A DNA stretch of 64,000 nucleotides. It comes from Pseudooceanicola sediminis. Lineage in GTDB: Bacteria > Pseudomonadota > Alphaproteobacteria > Rhodobacterales > Rhodobacteraceae. The stretch is from positions 1 to 64,000 of the forward strand of contig NZ_QWJJ01000011.1 in NCBI RefSeq assembly GCF_003575965.1. The letters run 5' to 3'. This document shows, piece after piece, positions 46,767 through 56,166 of this stretch (within the stretch, counting starts at the first letter, position 1; the number at the start of each line of letters is the position of its first letter). The notes beneath the pieces are model-generated. The model was not told the origin of the DNA, made no database searches, and saw nothing but the letters and a program-made list of their open reading frames with translations. The position numbers and the translations under genes are program-made.

Positions 46767-48259
46767 GATGGTGTCCTCCGCTCCCAGGTGCTGCGCCACA
46801 CGGCCAGCCCGGTGATCAGCCCATAGCCCAGCATCCCCGTGGCGATGGCGATGAAGACGCCCCGCACCCCGAAACCCGCCGTCGCGGAAAGCAGGGCCGC
46901 CCCGCCGACCGCCAGCACGATCCGCGACACGCTGCCCACCACCGGCCACAGCATGCGCCCCGCCCCCTGACAGGCAAAATACAGCGCCAGCCCAAAGCCG
47001 AAAAAGGCGTAAAGGGGTGCTACAGTTCGAAAATATGCGCGCCCCACAGCCAGCGTTGCACTGTCGTCCGCCGCCAGAAAGATGCCCAGCCACAGGTCCG
47101 GCACGACCGCCAGAACGATGCCGATGCCGCCGACGATGGCCGCGGCAGCACAGGCCCCGGTCCAGGCAATCCGTCGTGCCCGCGCCACCTGCCCCGCCCC
47201 GATATTGATGCCGACCATCGCCGTCATCGCCGCCCCGATCCCGAACACCACCGGGATCATCAGGAATTCCAGCCGCGCGCCAAGACCATAGCCCGCCAGC
47301 GCCGCCTCTCCGTAACGCCCGACCATTCCGACCATCAGCACGATTGTCAGCACGGTCAGCACGCCGTTGACAGATGCCAGCGCCCCCACCTTCAGGATGT
47401 CCAGAAACAGGTCCGCGCTCAGCCGTGTCCAGGCCCCGCGCAACACCAGCCCAGAACGCCCCGTCACGACAAAGCCGATTCCGGCAATCGCACCAATGGC
47501 ATAGGCCGTCAGCAACCCGGCCGGCAGCCCCGCCATCCCAAGCGCCGGAAACGGCCCCCAGCCCAGGGCCAGTGCCCCCGACAGCGGTATCGACCCTGTC
47601 GACACCAGCAGCAACAGCAACGACGGGACCCGCATATCCCCCGTGCCCCGGATCACGCTCAACGTCGAATGGCACAGCCACAGACAGATGCACCCCGGAA
47701 AGAAAACACTCGCATAGGTCACAGCCGCGACGACGCTATCGCCCGTCCCTCCAAGCGCCGCAAAGATCCGCGGCCCCAGGAAATGCATTGCGACAGCGGA
47801 ACACACCGCGACAGCTATCGCGATGATCCACGCCGCCAAGGCCAGACCACCGGCCCTTTCAGCATCCTCCGCGCCCAGGGCGCGCGCCACGGCCGAGGAG
47901 ATGGCACCGCCAATGGACCCCGCCGACAGCATTTGCGACAACATGACCAGTGGAAACACCAATGCCAGCCCCGCCAGCGCCGATACCCCCAGAAGACTGG
48001 CAAAATAAGCCTCGGCAATGCTTTGGGCCGCCTGCACGAACATGGCGATGACGTTGGGCGCGGCCAGTCGCAGCAAGGTGCCCCCGATCGGGCCGCTCAA
48101 CAACAGATCCCGCCGCAAGGCCCGTGCATCAGGGGTCAAGCTGCCCGTATCGCGGCCCGCGCCCACCACGCCCTGCCTATTGCTCGGCGAGGGTGCCACC
48201 TCAACCACGCCCACCACCTCGGCCTGTTGCAATACGCACTGCGTCCATCGGCAGAGCAC
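46763..48259 (-). CDS. MATE-family efflux transporter
   Basis: This integral membrane protein has up to 498 residues and about twelve hydrophobic segments. The two MatE halves start near residue 50 (LRLAAPNVIAMFVQAAQSIA) and residue 275. The second half contains LGARLEFLMIPVVFGIGAAM. The N-terminal 40 residues are polar and poorly MATE-like, so the true start may be an internal GTG downstream of 48259. It should export cationic or aromatic compounds using a sodium or proton gradient. It is divergent from the HxlR regulator, which probably controls it. Confidence 0.86.
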   Translation of the reverse strand: MLCRWTQCVLQQAEVVGVVEVAPSPSNRQGVVGAGRDTGSLTPDARALRRDLLLSGPIGGTLLRLAAPNVIAMFVQAAQSIAEAYFASLLGVSALAGLALVFPLVMLSQMLSAGSIGGAISSAVARALGAEDAERAGGLALAAWIIAIAVAVCSAVAMHFLGPRIFAALGGTGDSVVAAVTYASVFFPGCICLWLCHSTLSVIRGTGDMRVPSLLLLLVSTGSIPLSGALALGWGPFPALGMAGLPAGLLTAYAIGAIAGIGFVVTGRSGLVLRGAWTRLSADLFLDILKVGALASVNGVLTVLTIVLMVGMVGRYGEAALAGYGLGARLEFLMIPVVFGIGAAMTAMVGINIGAGQVARARRIAWTGACAAAAIVGGIGIVLAVVPDLWLGIFLAADDSATLAVGRAYFRTVAPLYAFFGFGLALYFACQGAGRMLWPVVGSVSRIVLAVGGAALLSATAGFGVRGVFIAIATGMLGYGLITGLAVWRSTWERRTPS

Positions 48260-48424
48260 CGCATCCGTGGCTCAGAAAGCTTTTTTTATCGCACACATTC
48301 AGATACTTATCGTACACTTTTGTCGCAAAATTCGCGCGATCCGGACAGAGCGCACCCACGCTGCCTGCGCCTGACCTTTCCCCGAACATATGCCCTTACT
48401 CCCTGCTGATGTGGTCCCGGGACA

Positions 48425-48470
48425 GTAAGTTCCCTTATGGAATGCACTAGGGGTAAGTTCTCTTTCGGAA
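48425..48470. promoter_or_regulatory. Paired 18-base repeats, candidate HxlR operator
   Basis: GTAAGTTCCCTTATGGAA (48425-48442) and GTAAGTTCTCTTTCGGAA (48453-48470) match at 15 of 18 positions, 28 bases apart. Each contains a GTTC/GGAA inverted half-site pair. They lie just before the HxlR gene and upstream of the divergent MATE gene, so they may mediate autoregulation and efflux control. Confidence 0.5.
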
Positions 48471-48497
48471 CCTGTCAATCTGCGATATGCTGGGCCT

Positions 48498-48941
48498 ATG
48501 AAATGGACCGAGCTACATACCGAATCCTGCCCCGTGGCCCGCGGCTTGTCCGTGATCGGGGACCGCTGGACAATGCTGGTGATCCGCGAATGCTTTCTGG
48601 GGGTGCGCCGTTTCGACCAGATGCAGGCCCGCCTGGGCATCACTCGGCACGTCCTGGCAGACCGTCTGCGCAAGCTCGAGGCGGATGGTGTCTTGCGCCG
48701 CGATGCCTACCAGGACCGTCCACTGCGCCACGAATATCGCCTGACAGAAAAGGGCAAGGCATTGCACCCGATCCTCGTCACCCTGATCGACTGGGCAAAT
48801 CAGAACGTACCGACAGAGGCCACGCCGATGATCACGCTGCTGTCGCGCGACACCGAACGCCCGATCCGCCCCCGACTTGTCGACGAAGAGACCGGCGCGC
48901 CGATCACCCACCTCAGCGTCACGGCGAAACTGGCCGAATAG
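48498..48941 (+). CDS. HxlR-family transcriptional regulator
   Basis: This 147-residue winged-helix regulator has the HxlR hallmark CPVARGLSVIGDRWTMLVIREC at the N-terminus (residues 11-32, given in part here as VARGLSVIGDRWTMLVI). FDQMQARLGITRHVLADRLR follows as the recognition helix, then LRHEYRLTEKG as the wing. The single N-terminal cysteine could be redox-sensitive as in some family members. It is divergent from the MATE gene and followed by a clear terminator. Confidence 0.88.
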   Translation: MKWTELHTESCPVARGLSVIGDRWTMLVIRECFLGVRRFDQMQARLGITRHVLADRLRKLEADGVLRRDAYQDRPLRHEYRLTEKGKALHPILVTLIDWANQNVPTEATPMITLLSRDTERPIRPRLVDEETGAPITHLSVTAKLAE

Positions 48942-48958
48942 GCTGCGCTGCGAACGGG

Positions 48959-48987
48959 AAAGGGCCACCCACCGGGCGGCCCTTTTT
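48959..48987. terminator. Rho-independent terminator after the HxlR gene
   Basis: AAAGGGCC (48959-48966) pairs with GGCCCTTT (48978-48985) and TT follows, making a five-base T-run on the plus strand. The A-run on the other side suggests it also ends the converging ABC operon. Confidence 0.75.
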
Positions 48988-49012
48988 GTACGTCTTGCGG
49001 ATGTCGGCGCGG

Positions 49013-50656
49013 CTACTCGCCCCCTGCTTCCATCTTGCGATGCGCGATGACTTCTTCCAGCCATCCCAACCGCATCTCGGGCACCGAAGACAGCAACAGA
49101 TCGGTATAATCGTCAAAGGGCGGTGACAGAACCTCGTCACGGTTGCCATCGCGAACGACGGCACCGCGATACATCACGGCGATCTTGTCAGCGATGGCTT
49201 TTACCGTGGCAAGGTCGTGCGTGATGAAGAGATAGGCGACGCCTTCCTCCTTCTGCAGGTTCAGCAACAGCTTGAGGATGCCATCCGCGACCAGCGGGTC
49301 CAGCGCCGAGGTCACCTCGTCGCATATGATCAGCTTGGGTTTGGCCGCCAGGGCGCGGGCGATGCAGACACGCTGCTTTTGCCCCCCCGACAGTTCTGCC
49401 GGATAGCGGTCGGCAAAGCCGGTGCCCAGTTCGATCTCGTCAAGCAGTTCCTGCACACGCTTGCGTTTTTCCGCGCCCTTCAGCCCGAAATAGAATTCCA
49501 GCGGACGCCCGATGATAGCGGCCACCGTCTGACGCGGGTTCATCGCCGTATCGGCCATCTGGTAGATCATCTGCAATTCGCGCAGATCTTCTTTCGACCG
49601 CCCCTTGAGAGCGGGTGACAGCGTGCGTCCGCAGAACTCGATCGACCCTGCATTCGGGGGCAAAAGGCCGGTGATGACGCGCGCCAGGGTGGATTTGCCC
49701 GACCCGCTTTCCCCAACCACGGCCAACGTCTGCCCGGCGGCCAGTTCCAGGGTAACATGCTTGAGAACATCGAACTTCAGCCCGCTATAGCGCGCCGAAA
49801 TATCGTTGATCTTGAGCACCGCCTCGCCCACTGCGGGCTTTTCGGCGTGATTGACCTGCCGGACGGAAACGAGGTCGCGCGTATACTCCTCGCGCGGGTC
49901 ATGGATGATCTGCTCGGCCGTGCCCAGTTCGACCATGTTGCCATGGCGCAGCACCATGATCTCATCCGACACCTGTGCCACAACCGCCAGGTCGTGCGTG
50001 ATGTAGAGCGCGGCCACGCCCGTATCGCGGATCGCTTCCTTGATCGCGGCCAGAACGTCGATCTGCGTGGTCACGTCCAGCGCCGTTGTCGGTTCGTCAA
50101 ACACCACCAGTTCAGGTTGCGGGCACAATGCCATGGCTGTCATGACCCGCTGCAACTGTCCGCCCGACACCTGGTGAGGGTAGCGGTTGCCGATGGTCTT
50201 TGGCGATGGCAGGCCCAGTTTTTCGAACAGGGCCACCGCCCTGGCCTCGGCCTCTGCACGCGCCACGCCCATGGCCAGCGACGTCTCGATCACCTGATCC
50301 ATCAGCTTGCGTGCGGGATTGAACGACGCGGCGGCAGACTGCGACACATAGGTCACCGTCTTGCCACGCAGACGTCGCAAGGCGCCTGCCCCACCTTTCA
50401 GGATGTCGGTGCCATTGACCAGCACCTCGCCCGCCGTGATGCGCACGCCACCCCGGCCATAGGCCATCGATGACAGCCCGATGGTCGATTTGCCTGCACC
50501 GGATTCACCGATCAGCCCCATCACCTTGCCCTTTGCCAGGGTCAGTGAGACACCTTCGACAATGGTCACATCGACGGGCTTTTCACCGGGCGGATAGCTG
50601 GTCGCCTCTATCTTGAGGTCGCGGATCTCCAGCACCGGGTTTTCAATCTCGCTCAT
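49013..50656 (-). CDS. Peptide-type ABC importer, fused double ATPase (carnitine cluster)
   Basis: This 547-residue protein holds two oligopeptide-type ATPase domains. Domain 1 (about 8-265) has GESGAGKSTIG, VSGGQLQRVMTAMAL and [10 protein letters not shown]. Domain 2 (about 290-535) has [28 protein letters not shown] and CDEVTSALDP, where the usual DEP proline is Val. The ATG at 50656 lies within a 4-base overlap with the permease gene; the frame extends further upstream but only as a shadow. It is the last gene of the operon that begins near 54039 or 58543. Confidence 0.88.
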   Translation of the reverse strand: MSEIENPVLEIRDLKIEATSYPPGEKPVDVTIVEGVSLTLAKGKVMGLIGESGAGKSTIGLSSMAYGRGGVRITAGEVLVNGTDILKGGAGALRRLRGKTVTYVSQSAAASFNPARKLMDQVIETSLAMGVARAEAEARAVALFEKLGLPSPKTIGNRYPHQVSGGQLQRVMTAMALCPQPELVVFDEPTTALDVTTQIDVLAAIKEAIRDTGVAALYITHDLAVVAQVSDEIMVLRHGNMVELGTAEQIIHDPREEYTRDLVSVRQVNHAEKPAVGEAVLKINDISARYSGLKFDVLKHVTLELAAGQTLAVVGESGSGKSTLARVITGLLPPNAGSIEFCGRTLSPALKGRSKEDLRELQMIYQMADTAMNPRQTVAAIIGRPLEFYFGLKGAEKRKRVQELLDEIELGTGFADRYPAELSGGQKQRVCIARALAAKPKLIICDEVTSALDPLVADGILKLLLNLQKEEGVAYLFITHDLATVKAIADKIAVMYRGAVVRDGNRDEVLSPPFDDYTDLLLSSVPEMRLGWLEEVIAHRKMEAGGE

Positions 50657-51468
50657 CCGCGGCCTCCTTTCAGGCTGGAGGTGCGGTTCAGCACCCAATC
50701 CGCCACGAGGTTGACCGAAATGGCCAGCGTGGCGATGGCAACTGCCGGGATCAGCGCTGCGGGGATGCCGTAGACGATGCCCTCCTTGTTCTCCTTCACG
50801 ATGCCGCCCCAATCGGCCAGCGGCGGTTGAACGCCAAGGCCAAGGAACGACAAGGTCGAGATGAACAGGACCATGAAGATAAAGCGCAGGCCCGCCTCGG
50901 CCACCAATGGCGACAGCGCGTTTGGCAGGATCTCGCGAAAGATCACCCAAAGCGTGCCCTCGCCACGCAGTCGGGCCGCCTCGACGTAATCCATGACGGC
51001 CACGTCCACCGCAACGGCGCGCGACAGACGGAACACCCGTGTGGATTCGATCAGGCCCATGACCCCGATCAACACGGGGATCGACACGGGCAGAACCGAC
51101 AGGATGACCAATGCCAGGATAAGCGCCGGGATCGACATCAACAGATCCACCAGGCGCGACAGCGTCTGATCGACCCAACCACCTGAAACAGCGGCCAGAA
51201 ACCCGAAGAAGGCACCCGTGGCAAACGCCAGGACAGTGGCGGCGGCGGCAACAAAGATCGTGATCTGGCCACCGTAGATCATACGGCTCAGCAGATCGCG
51301 CCCGATGGAATCCGTGCCCAGCCAGTGGTCGGCGGAAATCGGATCCCAGACATTGCCGACGACTTCGGCGTATCCGTAGGGCGAAATGACATCGGCAAAG
51401 ATCGCAGCCAGGAAATAGGCCGCGGTCACCACTATCCCGATGAGGGCGGAGAGGGGAATACGGCTCAT
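50653..51468 (-). CDS. Peptide-type ABC permease (DppC type, carnitine cluster)
   Basis: This 271-residue inner-membrane permease has the GTDSIGRDLLSRMIYGGQITI block near residues 50-70 (given in part) and the contact loop DYVEAARLRGEGTLWVIF. The membrane core is followed by GLGVQPPLADWGGIVKENKEG. It overlaps both neighbouring genes by 4 bases. Substrate is inferred only from the catabolic genes upstream in the operon. Confidence 0.88.
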   Translation of the reverse strand: MSRIPLSALIGIVVTAAYFLAAIFADVISPYGYAEVVGNVWDPISADHWLGTDSIGRDLLSRMIYGGQITIFVAAAATVLAFATGAFFGFLAAVSGGWVDQTLSRLVDLLMSIPALILALVILSVLPVSIPVLIGVMGLIESTRVFRLSRAVAVDVAVMDYVEAARLRGEGTLWVIFREILPNALSPLVAEAGLRFIFMVLFISTLSFLGLGVQPPLADWGGIVKENKEGIVYGIPAALIPAVAIATLAISVNLVADWVLNRTSSLKGGRG

Positions 51469-52439
51469 TTAGGGTGCCTCAGACGTGGGTTGGCAAGGAT
51501 GGAAACAAGGTCGGCGATCATGTTCAGCCCGATGTAGACGGCAGCGAATACAAGGCCACAGGCCTGCACCACCGGCACGTCGCGCTTGGCGACGTGATCG
51601 ACCAGGTACTGTCCCATTCCGGGATAGACAAAGACGACCTCGACCACGACCACGCCGACGACCAGGTAGGCGAGGTTCAGCATCACGACATTGACCACCG
51701 GCGCAATCGCGTTCGGCAGGGCGTGGCGCCAGATGATGCGGAACGGGCGCATACCCTTCAGCTCGGCCGTTTCGATATAGGCCGATTGCATCACGTTAAG
51801 GATTGCGGCGCGGGTCATGCGCATCATGTGCCCCAGAACCACCAGCACCAGGACGGTGACAGGCAGGGCAATGGCATTCAGCCGTTCCAGCAGGGACATG
51901 CTGTCGTAGACGGTCGAGACTGATGGAAAGGCGCGCAGACGCACCGCCATGATGAACATGACGATATAGCCCAACAGGAATTCGGGCACCGAAACCGACG
52001 CGAGGGTGACTGCCGAAATCAGCTTGTCAGGCCAACGCCCCTGGTAACGGACGGACACAAGACCCAAGGTTAATGCCAGCGGTACTGCGATGATTGCTGC
52101 ACAGCCCGCCAGGAACAGGGTGTTGCCCAGGCGGCGACCCATGGCATCGGCGATATCCTGACCGTTGGTCAGCGCAGTGCCAAGATCACCATGCAAAGCC
52201 CCCAGTAACCAGGATAAATAGCGGCTGACGGCGGGTTCGTTCAACCCCAGTTCGGCGCGCAGGTTGGCCAGCGCCTGTGGAGTGGCGGATTGCCCCAGGA
52301 TGGATTGGGCCACATCACCGGGCAGAATCTGCGTTCCCACGAAGATCAGCAGCGACGCGGCGAAGAGGAGCAAGAGGCCCATCGCAATGCGATGGGCCAC
52401 GAGCCGGACAACTGGGTGTCCAATTATGGATGTGATCAA
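51465..52439 (-). CDS. Peptide-type ABC permease (DppB type, carnitine cluster)
   Basis: This inner-membrane permease has about 324 residues with a first membrane segment (AMGLLLLFAASLLIFVG), a periplasmic loop containing RAELGLNEPAVSRYLSWL and GDLGTAL, and five further segments. The contact loop reads AYIETAELKGMRPFRIIW. A TTG at 52439 with a GAGGG site formed by the end of the binding-protein gene is the preferred start. An ATG at 52475 would overlap that gene by 26 bases. Confidence 0.86.
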   Translation of the reverse strand: MITSIIGHPVVRLVAHRIAMGLLLLFAASLLIFVGTQILPGDVAQSILGQSATPQALANLRAELGLNEPAVSRYLSWLLGALHGDLGTALTNGQDIADAMGRRLGNTLFLAGCAAIIAVPLALTLGLVSVRYQGRWPDKLISAVTLASVSVPEFLLGYIVMFIMAVRLRAFPSVSTVYDSMSLLERLNAIALPVTVLVLVVLGHMMRMTRAAILNVMQSAYIETAELKGMRPFRIIWRHALPNAIAPVVNVVMLNLAYLVVGVVVVEVVFVYPGMGQYLVDHVAKRDVPVVQACGLVFAAVYIGLNMIADLVSILANPRLRHPK

Positions 52440-52449
52440 GATCCCGCCC

Positions 52450-54039
52450 TCAGGCAAACCAGCACTTGTGCGCAAGCAGACCGTTCATCAGATCCTGGTT
52501 CGGATCTTCTTCCCAGCCCTGCACGTCATCGGTGATTGCACAGATGAAATCATTGAACATCGGCAGGATCAGACCGCCTTCGTCACGCACCATGTAGGCC
52601 ATCTGGCTGTACATTTCCTTGCGCTTGGCGGTGTCCAGCTCGCCCTTGGCCTCAACCAGCAGCTTATCGAACTCGGGGTTGTCGAACCGGGTGTCGTTCC
52701 AGTCCGCACTCGACAGGTAAGCGGTCGAATACATCTGGTCCTGCACGGGCCGGCCGCCCCAGTAAGAGGCGCAGAAGGGTTGCACGTTCCAGACGTCCGA
52801 CCAATAGCCGTCGCCGGGCTCACGTTTGATTTCCAGAGGAATACCCGAGGCTTGCGCCGTTTGCTGGAAAAGTGCGGAGGCGTCGAGCGCACCAGAGAAG
52901 GCGACATCGGAGGTCCGCATCACGATGGGAGAGCCATCATGGCCGGATTTCTTGTAGTGGAACGCGGCCTTGTCGGGATCATAGCTGCGTTGTTCGATCG
53001 AGTCGTCGAACAGCGGATAGGACGCGTTGATCGGAAAGTCGTTGCCGATCGTGCCATAGCCCTGCAGCACCTTGTCCACCATCTCCTGACGGTTGATCGC
53101 ATATTTCAGCGCCAGCCGCAGATCGTTGTTGTCGAAGGGTGCCGTATTGCAGTGCATGATGAACACGTAGTGCCCCTTGCCCGACACGTTCTTGACTTCG
53201 AGGTTCGGCGCGCGGCCCATCAGCCCTGCAACCTTCGGATCGATCCGGTTGGCAACGTGAATTTGCCCCGATTGCAGCGCCGAGGTGCGGGCGGTGTTGT
53301 CGTTGATCACAAGGATCTCGACGCCATCGAAGTGGCCCTGGCTTTCGTCCCAGTATTCGTCAAACTTTTCAAAGACGTGGCGCACGCCGGGTTCATTGAC
53401 GGTGACCTTGTAGGCACCCGTGCCGATCCCGGATGCCGGATCATCCATGCCGCCGTTGGGTTCGATCACCAGGTGATAATCGGCCATAAGGTACGGCAGG
53501 TCGGCGTTCGCCTCGGTCAGGGTGACGACGACATTGTCGCCATCGACCTTCATCGACTCGATCCCCTTCATGACGCCAAGGGCGCCGGATTTCGAGTTTT
53601 CGTCCGAGTGGCGCTTCAGCGTGGCCAGAACGTCATCGGGGGTCAGATCCTTGCCATTGTGGAACTTGACGCCCTTGCGGATCTTGAACGTCCATTGCTT
53701 GGCGTCGGGTGTGCTTTCGACCGCTTCGGCCAGGCGCATCTGTACGGGACCGCCCTTTGGGTCAAGCTCGACCAGGGGATCACCGAACAGTTTCAGCAGC
53801 TGGAAGGTCACCTGGTTGGCAGCCAGCGCCGGATCAAGGGAGTCGGTGGACCCGCCACCCTGCATCCCGATCTTCAGCACGCCACCCTTCTGCGGCGTCT
53901 GCGCCTTCAGACCCGACGCCAGCATCGTGTTCGCGGCAGCGGCGGTGAAACCCACAGCAGCGGCACGCCCCAGAAAGTTGCGGCGGTTCATCTTGCCCTG
54001 CACGGTGCGGGCCAGCAGATAGCGGAGTTCGTCGTTCAT
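52450..54039 (-). CDS. Peptide-type ABC binding protein with Tat-type signal (carnitine cluster)
   Basis: This family 5 binding protein has about 529 residues. The N-terminus carries a twin-arginine signal (NRRNFLGRAAAVGFTAAAA, Arg at 19-20), so the protein may be exported folded. Typical stretches are WTFKIRKGVKFHNGKDLTPD, GTGAYKVTVNEPGV and LRLALKYAINRQEMVDKVL. The ATG at 54039 is preceded by GGGAGAA. The gene lies 138 bases downstream of the hydrolase gene on the same strand, so it may belong to the carnitine operon or start its own transcript. Confidence 0.88.
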   Translation of the reverse strand: MNDELRYLLARTVQGKMNRRNFLGRAAAVGFTAAAANTMLASGLKAQTPQKGGVLKIGMQGGGSTDSLDPALAANQVTFQLLKLFGDPLVELDPKGGPVQMRLAEAVESTPDAKQWTFKIRKGVKFHNGKDLTPDDVLATLKRHSDENSKSGALGVMKGIESMKVDGDNVVVTLTEANADLPYLMADYHLVIEPNGGMDDPASGIGTGAYKVTVNEPGVRHVFEKFDEYWDESQGHFDGVEILVINDNTARTSALQSGQIHVANRIDPKVAGLMGRAPNLEVKNVSGKGHYVFIMHCNTAPFDNNDLRLALKYAINRQEMVDKVLQGYGTIGNDFPINASYPLFDDSIEQRSYDPDKAAFHYKKSGHDGSPIVMRTSDVAFSGALDASALFQQTAQASGIPLEIKREPGDGYWSDVWNVQPFCASYWGGRPVQDQMYSTAYLSSADWNDTRFDNPEFDKLLVEAKGELDTAKRKEMYSQMAYMVRDEGGLILPMFNDFICAITDDVQGWEEDPNQDLMNGLLAHKCWFA

Positions 54040-54177
54040 GTGTTGATTCTCCCGGATGGTCCTGCGGTCACAAATTGCGCCGCAAGGTTTCTTGATTGAC
54101 TGATCAATAAACTGCGGCACCCTGCCGCAGACGCAACGTTTTTTTTGCTCAGCCGTGCAAAAAATATCGTTTTGTGC

Positions 54178-56166
54178 TCACAAATTGTCGCGGGGCACCT
54201 CGTCCTTGATATCTCGCTCATAGATCAGGACATCGTCCTGCCACGCCTCGATGCGCCCCGTCAGATAGAATGTACCCGAGTCGGACCACATTTCCTGCAT
54301 GGCTTCGGTCCTCAGGCGCGTTCCGTCACGCTCAATTTCCTGCGTCCAATGCGTCCAGCCATGTGCCGACAGCGGATCATCGGGATGGATCGTCCAGCGT
54401 TCGCGTGCGACCGATCCCGCGATCAGCCCATGGTCGCCATTCCGGCTCTTGCCGAAATCATCCTCGATCACCAGCGTGACCGCACCTGTCTGATGGTCGG
54501 TCTCGCTGCGCCGCACATGGGCGGCTTCGCGCAGGGTTTCCGCCTCAAGTGGTGCGGCGCTTTCAGCGGGCGCGAAGGTGATCTCATCACCTGTCGCGGC
54601 TGCACGGACCGGCAGTGTCAGCGCGCCTTCCAACAATGTCAGCCGGGTCGCCGCAGAGGATGGCCAGATCATCGGCCAATAGGCGGACGAAACCGCGACA
54701 CGCAGACGGTGCCCCTCCGGCAGGCGATAGGCGATATGATCCAGTGCCAACTCGATCTCGATCTCTTCGCCCGGGATCAGGGGCCGTGGTTCTGCATGAG
54801 AGGTATGATGGGTCAGGTTCAGAACACCCCAGCTGATGCGTGTTGCGGCCCCGTCAGGATGTACATGGTTCAGCCGCACGGCGATCTGCCCTGCGGTCTG
54901 ATCTGCTGTCAGCTTCAGCTTCAGCACAGGCGCGCCGACGATATCGGTCTGCGCCATGGCATCGCTATCAAAGCACAGCGACAAGGCGTCATCGGTGCGC
55001 TGATCGCCTGGCATTTCCGGCCCCAGCCAGATGGCACAGAATTCACCGCCCTGAGCACCGCAATGTTGCGGCGAGGCAAGCGGCAGGTTCAGTGCCCCGG
55101 CCCCCTTGCCCAATCCCTGCTGAGACAGATCCAGCACCGAAGTCTCGATGTCGGCTGCCGGCCAGGACGCCTCGGTTACCCATCGGCCAGGACGCTCCGC
55201 ATACCATGTCGCAGGTCGCACGCCGTCCATCAGATATGCCGAATAGGCCGGTTCGTCTGACACGCCGGTCTCTACGCCTTTCAGGTGCTGGTCCCACCAA
55301 CGCAGTGCTTCTTGCAGAAAGCCTATGCGGGGCTCAGGCACGGCAAAGTGCGGATATTTATGCACCCAAGGCCCGACGATACCACGCACCGGGCCGTCGA
55401 TCTTCTCGACCAGTTGCGGCACGGCGTTCTTGTAGCTGTCCCCCCAGCCACCAACAGCCATGACGGCCGCCTTGATGGCACTGAAATCCTCGCAGACCGA
55501 CCCGTGCTGCCAATAGGCGTCTCGGCGTTGGTGGCTCAGCCATGTCGTTGCCAAAAAGGGCTGCCGCTCCAACCGCTCCAACCACTGCTCGCGCCAGTCT
55601 GCGCGCATCGCAGGGTCAGGCGGACGCGAGGAATAGGACCACATGGTGCCCGCCCAGCCGAGATTTTCGTTCAGCAGGCAACCGCCCTTGTAGTGAATAT
55701 CGTCGGCATAACGGTCAACAGTCGAACACAGCGTGATGATGGCCTTCAGTGCAGGCGGTTGCAGCGCCGCCACCTGAAGCGAATTGAACCCGCCCCAGCT
55801 GATGCCCATCATACCGACGTTGCCGCTGCACCAATCCTGCGCTGCGATCCAGGCGATCACCTCGCAGGCGTCCGAAAGCTCCTGGGGGCTGTATTCATCG
55901 TCCATCAGCCCGTCACTGTCGCCATTGCCGCGCATGTCGACGCGCAAGCAGGCATAGCCGTGGCCAGCAAGATAGGGGTGGGTCAGGGCATCACGCGCCG
56001 TGGTTCCATCGCGCTTGCGATAGGGTAGAAACTCCAACACAGCAGGCACCGGGCCGACCCCATCAGCCGCCCAGAGACGCGCCGACAGCCGCGTTCCGTC
56101 AGACAGCGGAATCCACAGGTCTGGCGTTTCCGTCACCTGATAGGGAAAGTCTGTTCGTATCGTCAT
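54178..56166 (-). CDS. CocE/NonD-family hydrolase (S15-like)
   Basis: This 662-residue alpha/beta hydrolase of the CocE/X-Pro dipeptidyl-peptidase S15 type has the nucleophile motif GISWGG near residue 120. It is preceded by RVDMRGNGDSDG and YSPQELSDACEVI. The C-terminal third (about 430-620) is the jelly-roll domain of the family. Members cleave esters or amides. It overlaps the dehydrogenase-thioesterase gene by 4 bases, so its substrate is probably a carnitine-like ester or amide that yields the compound degraded by the next enzymes; that is inference. Confidence 0.86.
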   Translation of the reverse strand: MTIRTDFPYQVTETPDLWIPLSDGTRLSARLWAADGVGPVPAVLEFLPYRKRDGTTARDALTHPYLAGHGYACLRVDMRGNGDSDGLMDDEYSPQELSDACEVIAWIAAQDWCSGNVGMMGISWGGFNSLQVAALQPPALKAIITLCSTVDRYADDIHYKGGCLLNENLGWAGTMWSYSSRPPDPAMRADWREQWLERLERQPFLATTWLSHQRRDAYWQHGSVCEDFSAIKAAVMAVGGWGDSYKNAVPQLVEKIDGPVRGIVGPWVHKYPHFAVPEPRIGFLQEALRWWDQHLKGVETGVSDEPAYSAYLMDGVRPATWYAERPGRWVTEASWPAADIETSVLDLSQQGLGKGAGALNLPLASPQHCGAQGGEFCAIWLGPEMPGDQRTDDALSLCFDSDAMAQTDIVGAPVLKLKLTADQTAGQIAVRLNHVHPDGAATRISWGVLNLTHHTSHAEPRPLIPGEEIEIELALDHIAYRLPEGHRLRVAVSSAYWPMIWPSSAATRLTLLEGALTLPVRAAATGDEITFAPAESAAPLEAETLREAAHVRRSETDHQTGAVTLVIEDDFGKSRNGDHGLIAGSVARERWTIHPDDPLSAHGWTHWTQEIERDGTRLRTEAMQEMWSDSGTFYLTGRIEAWQDDVLIYERDIKDEVPRDNL

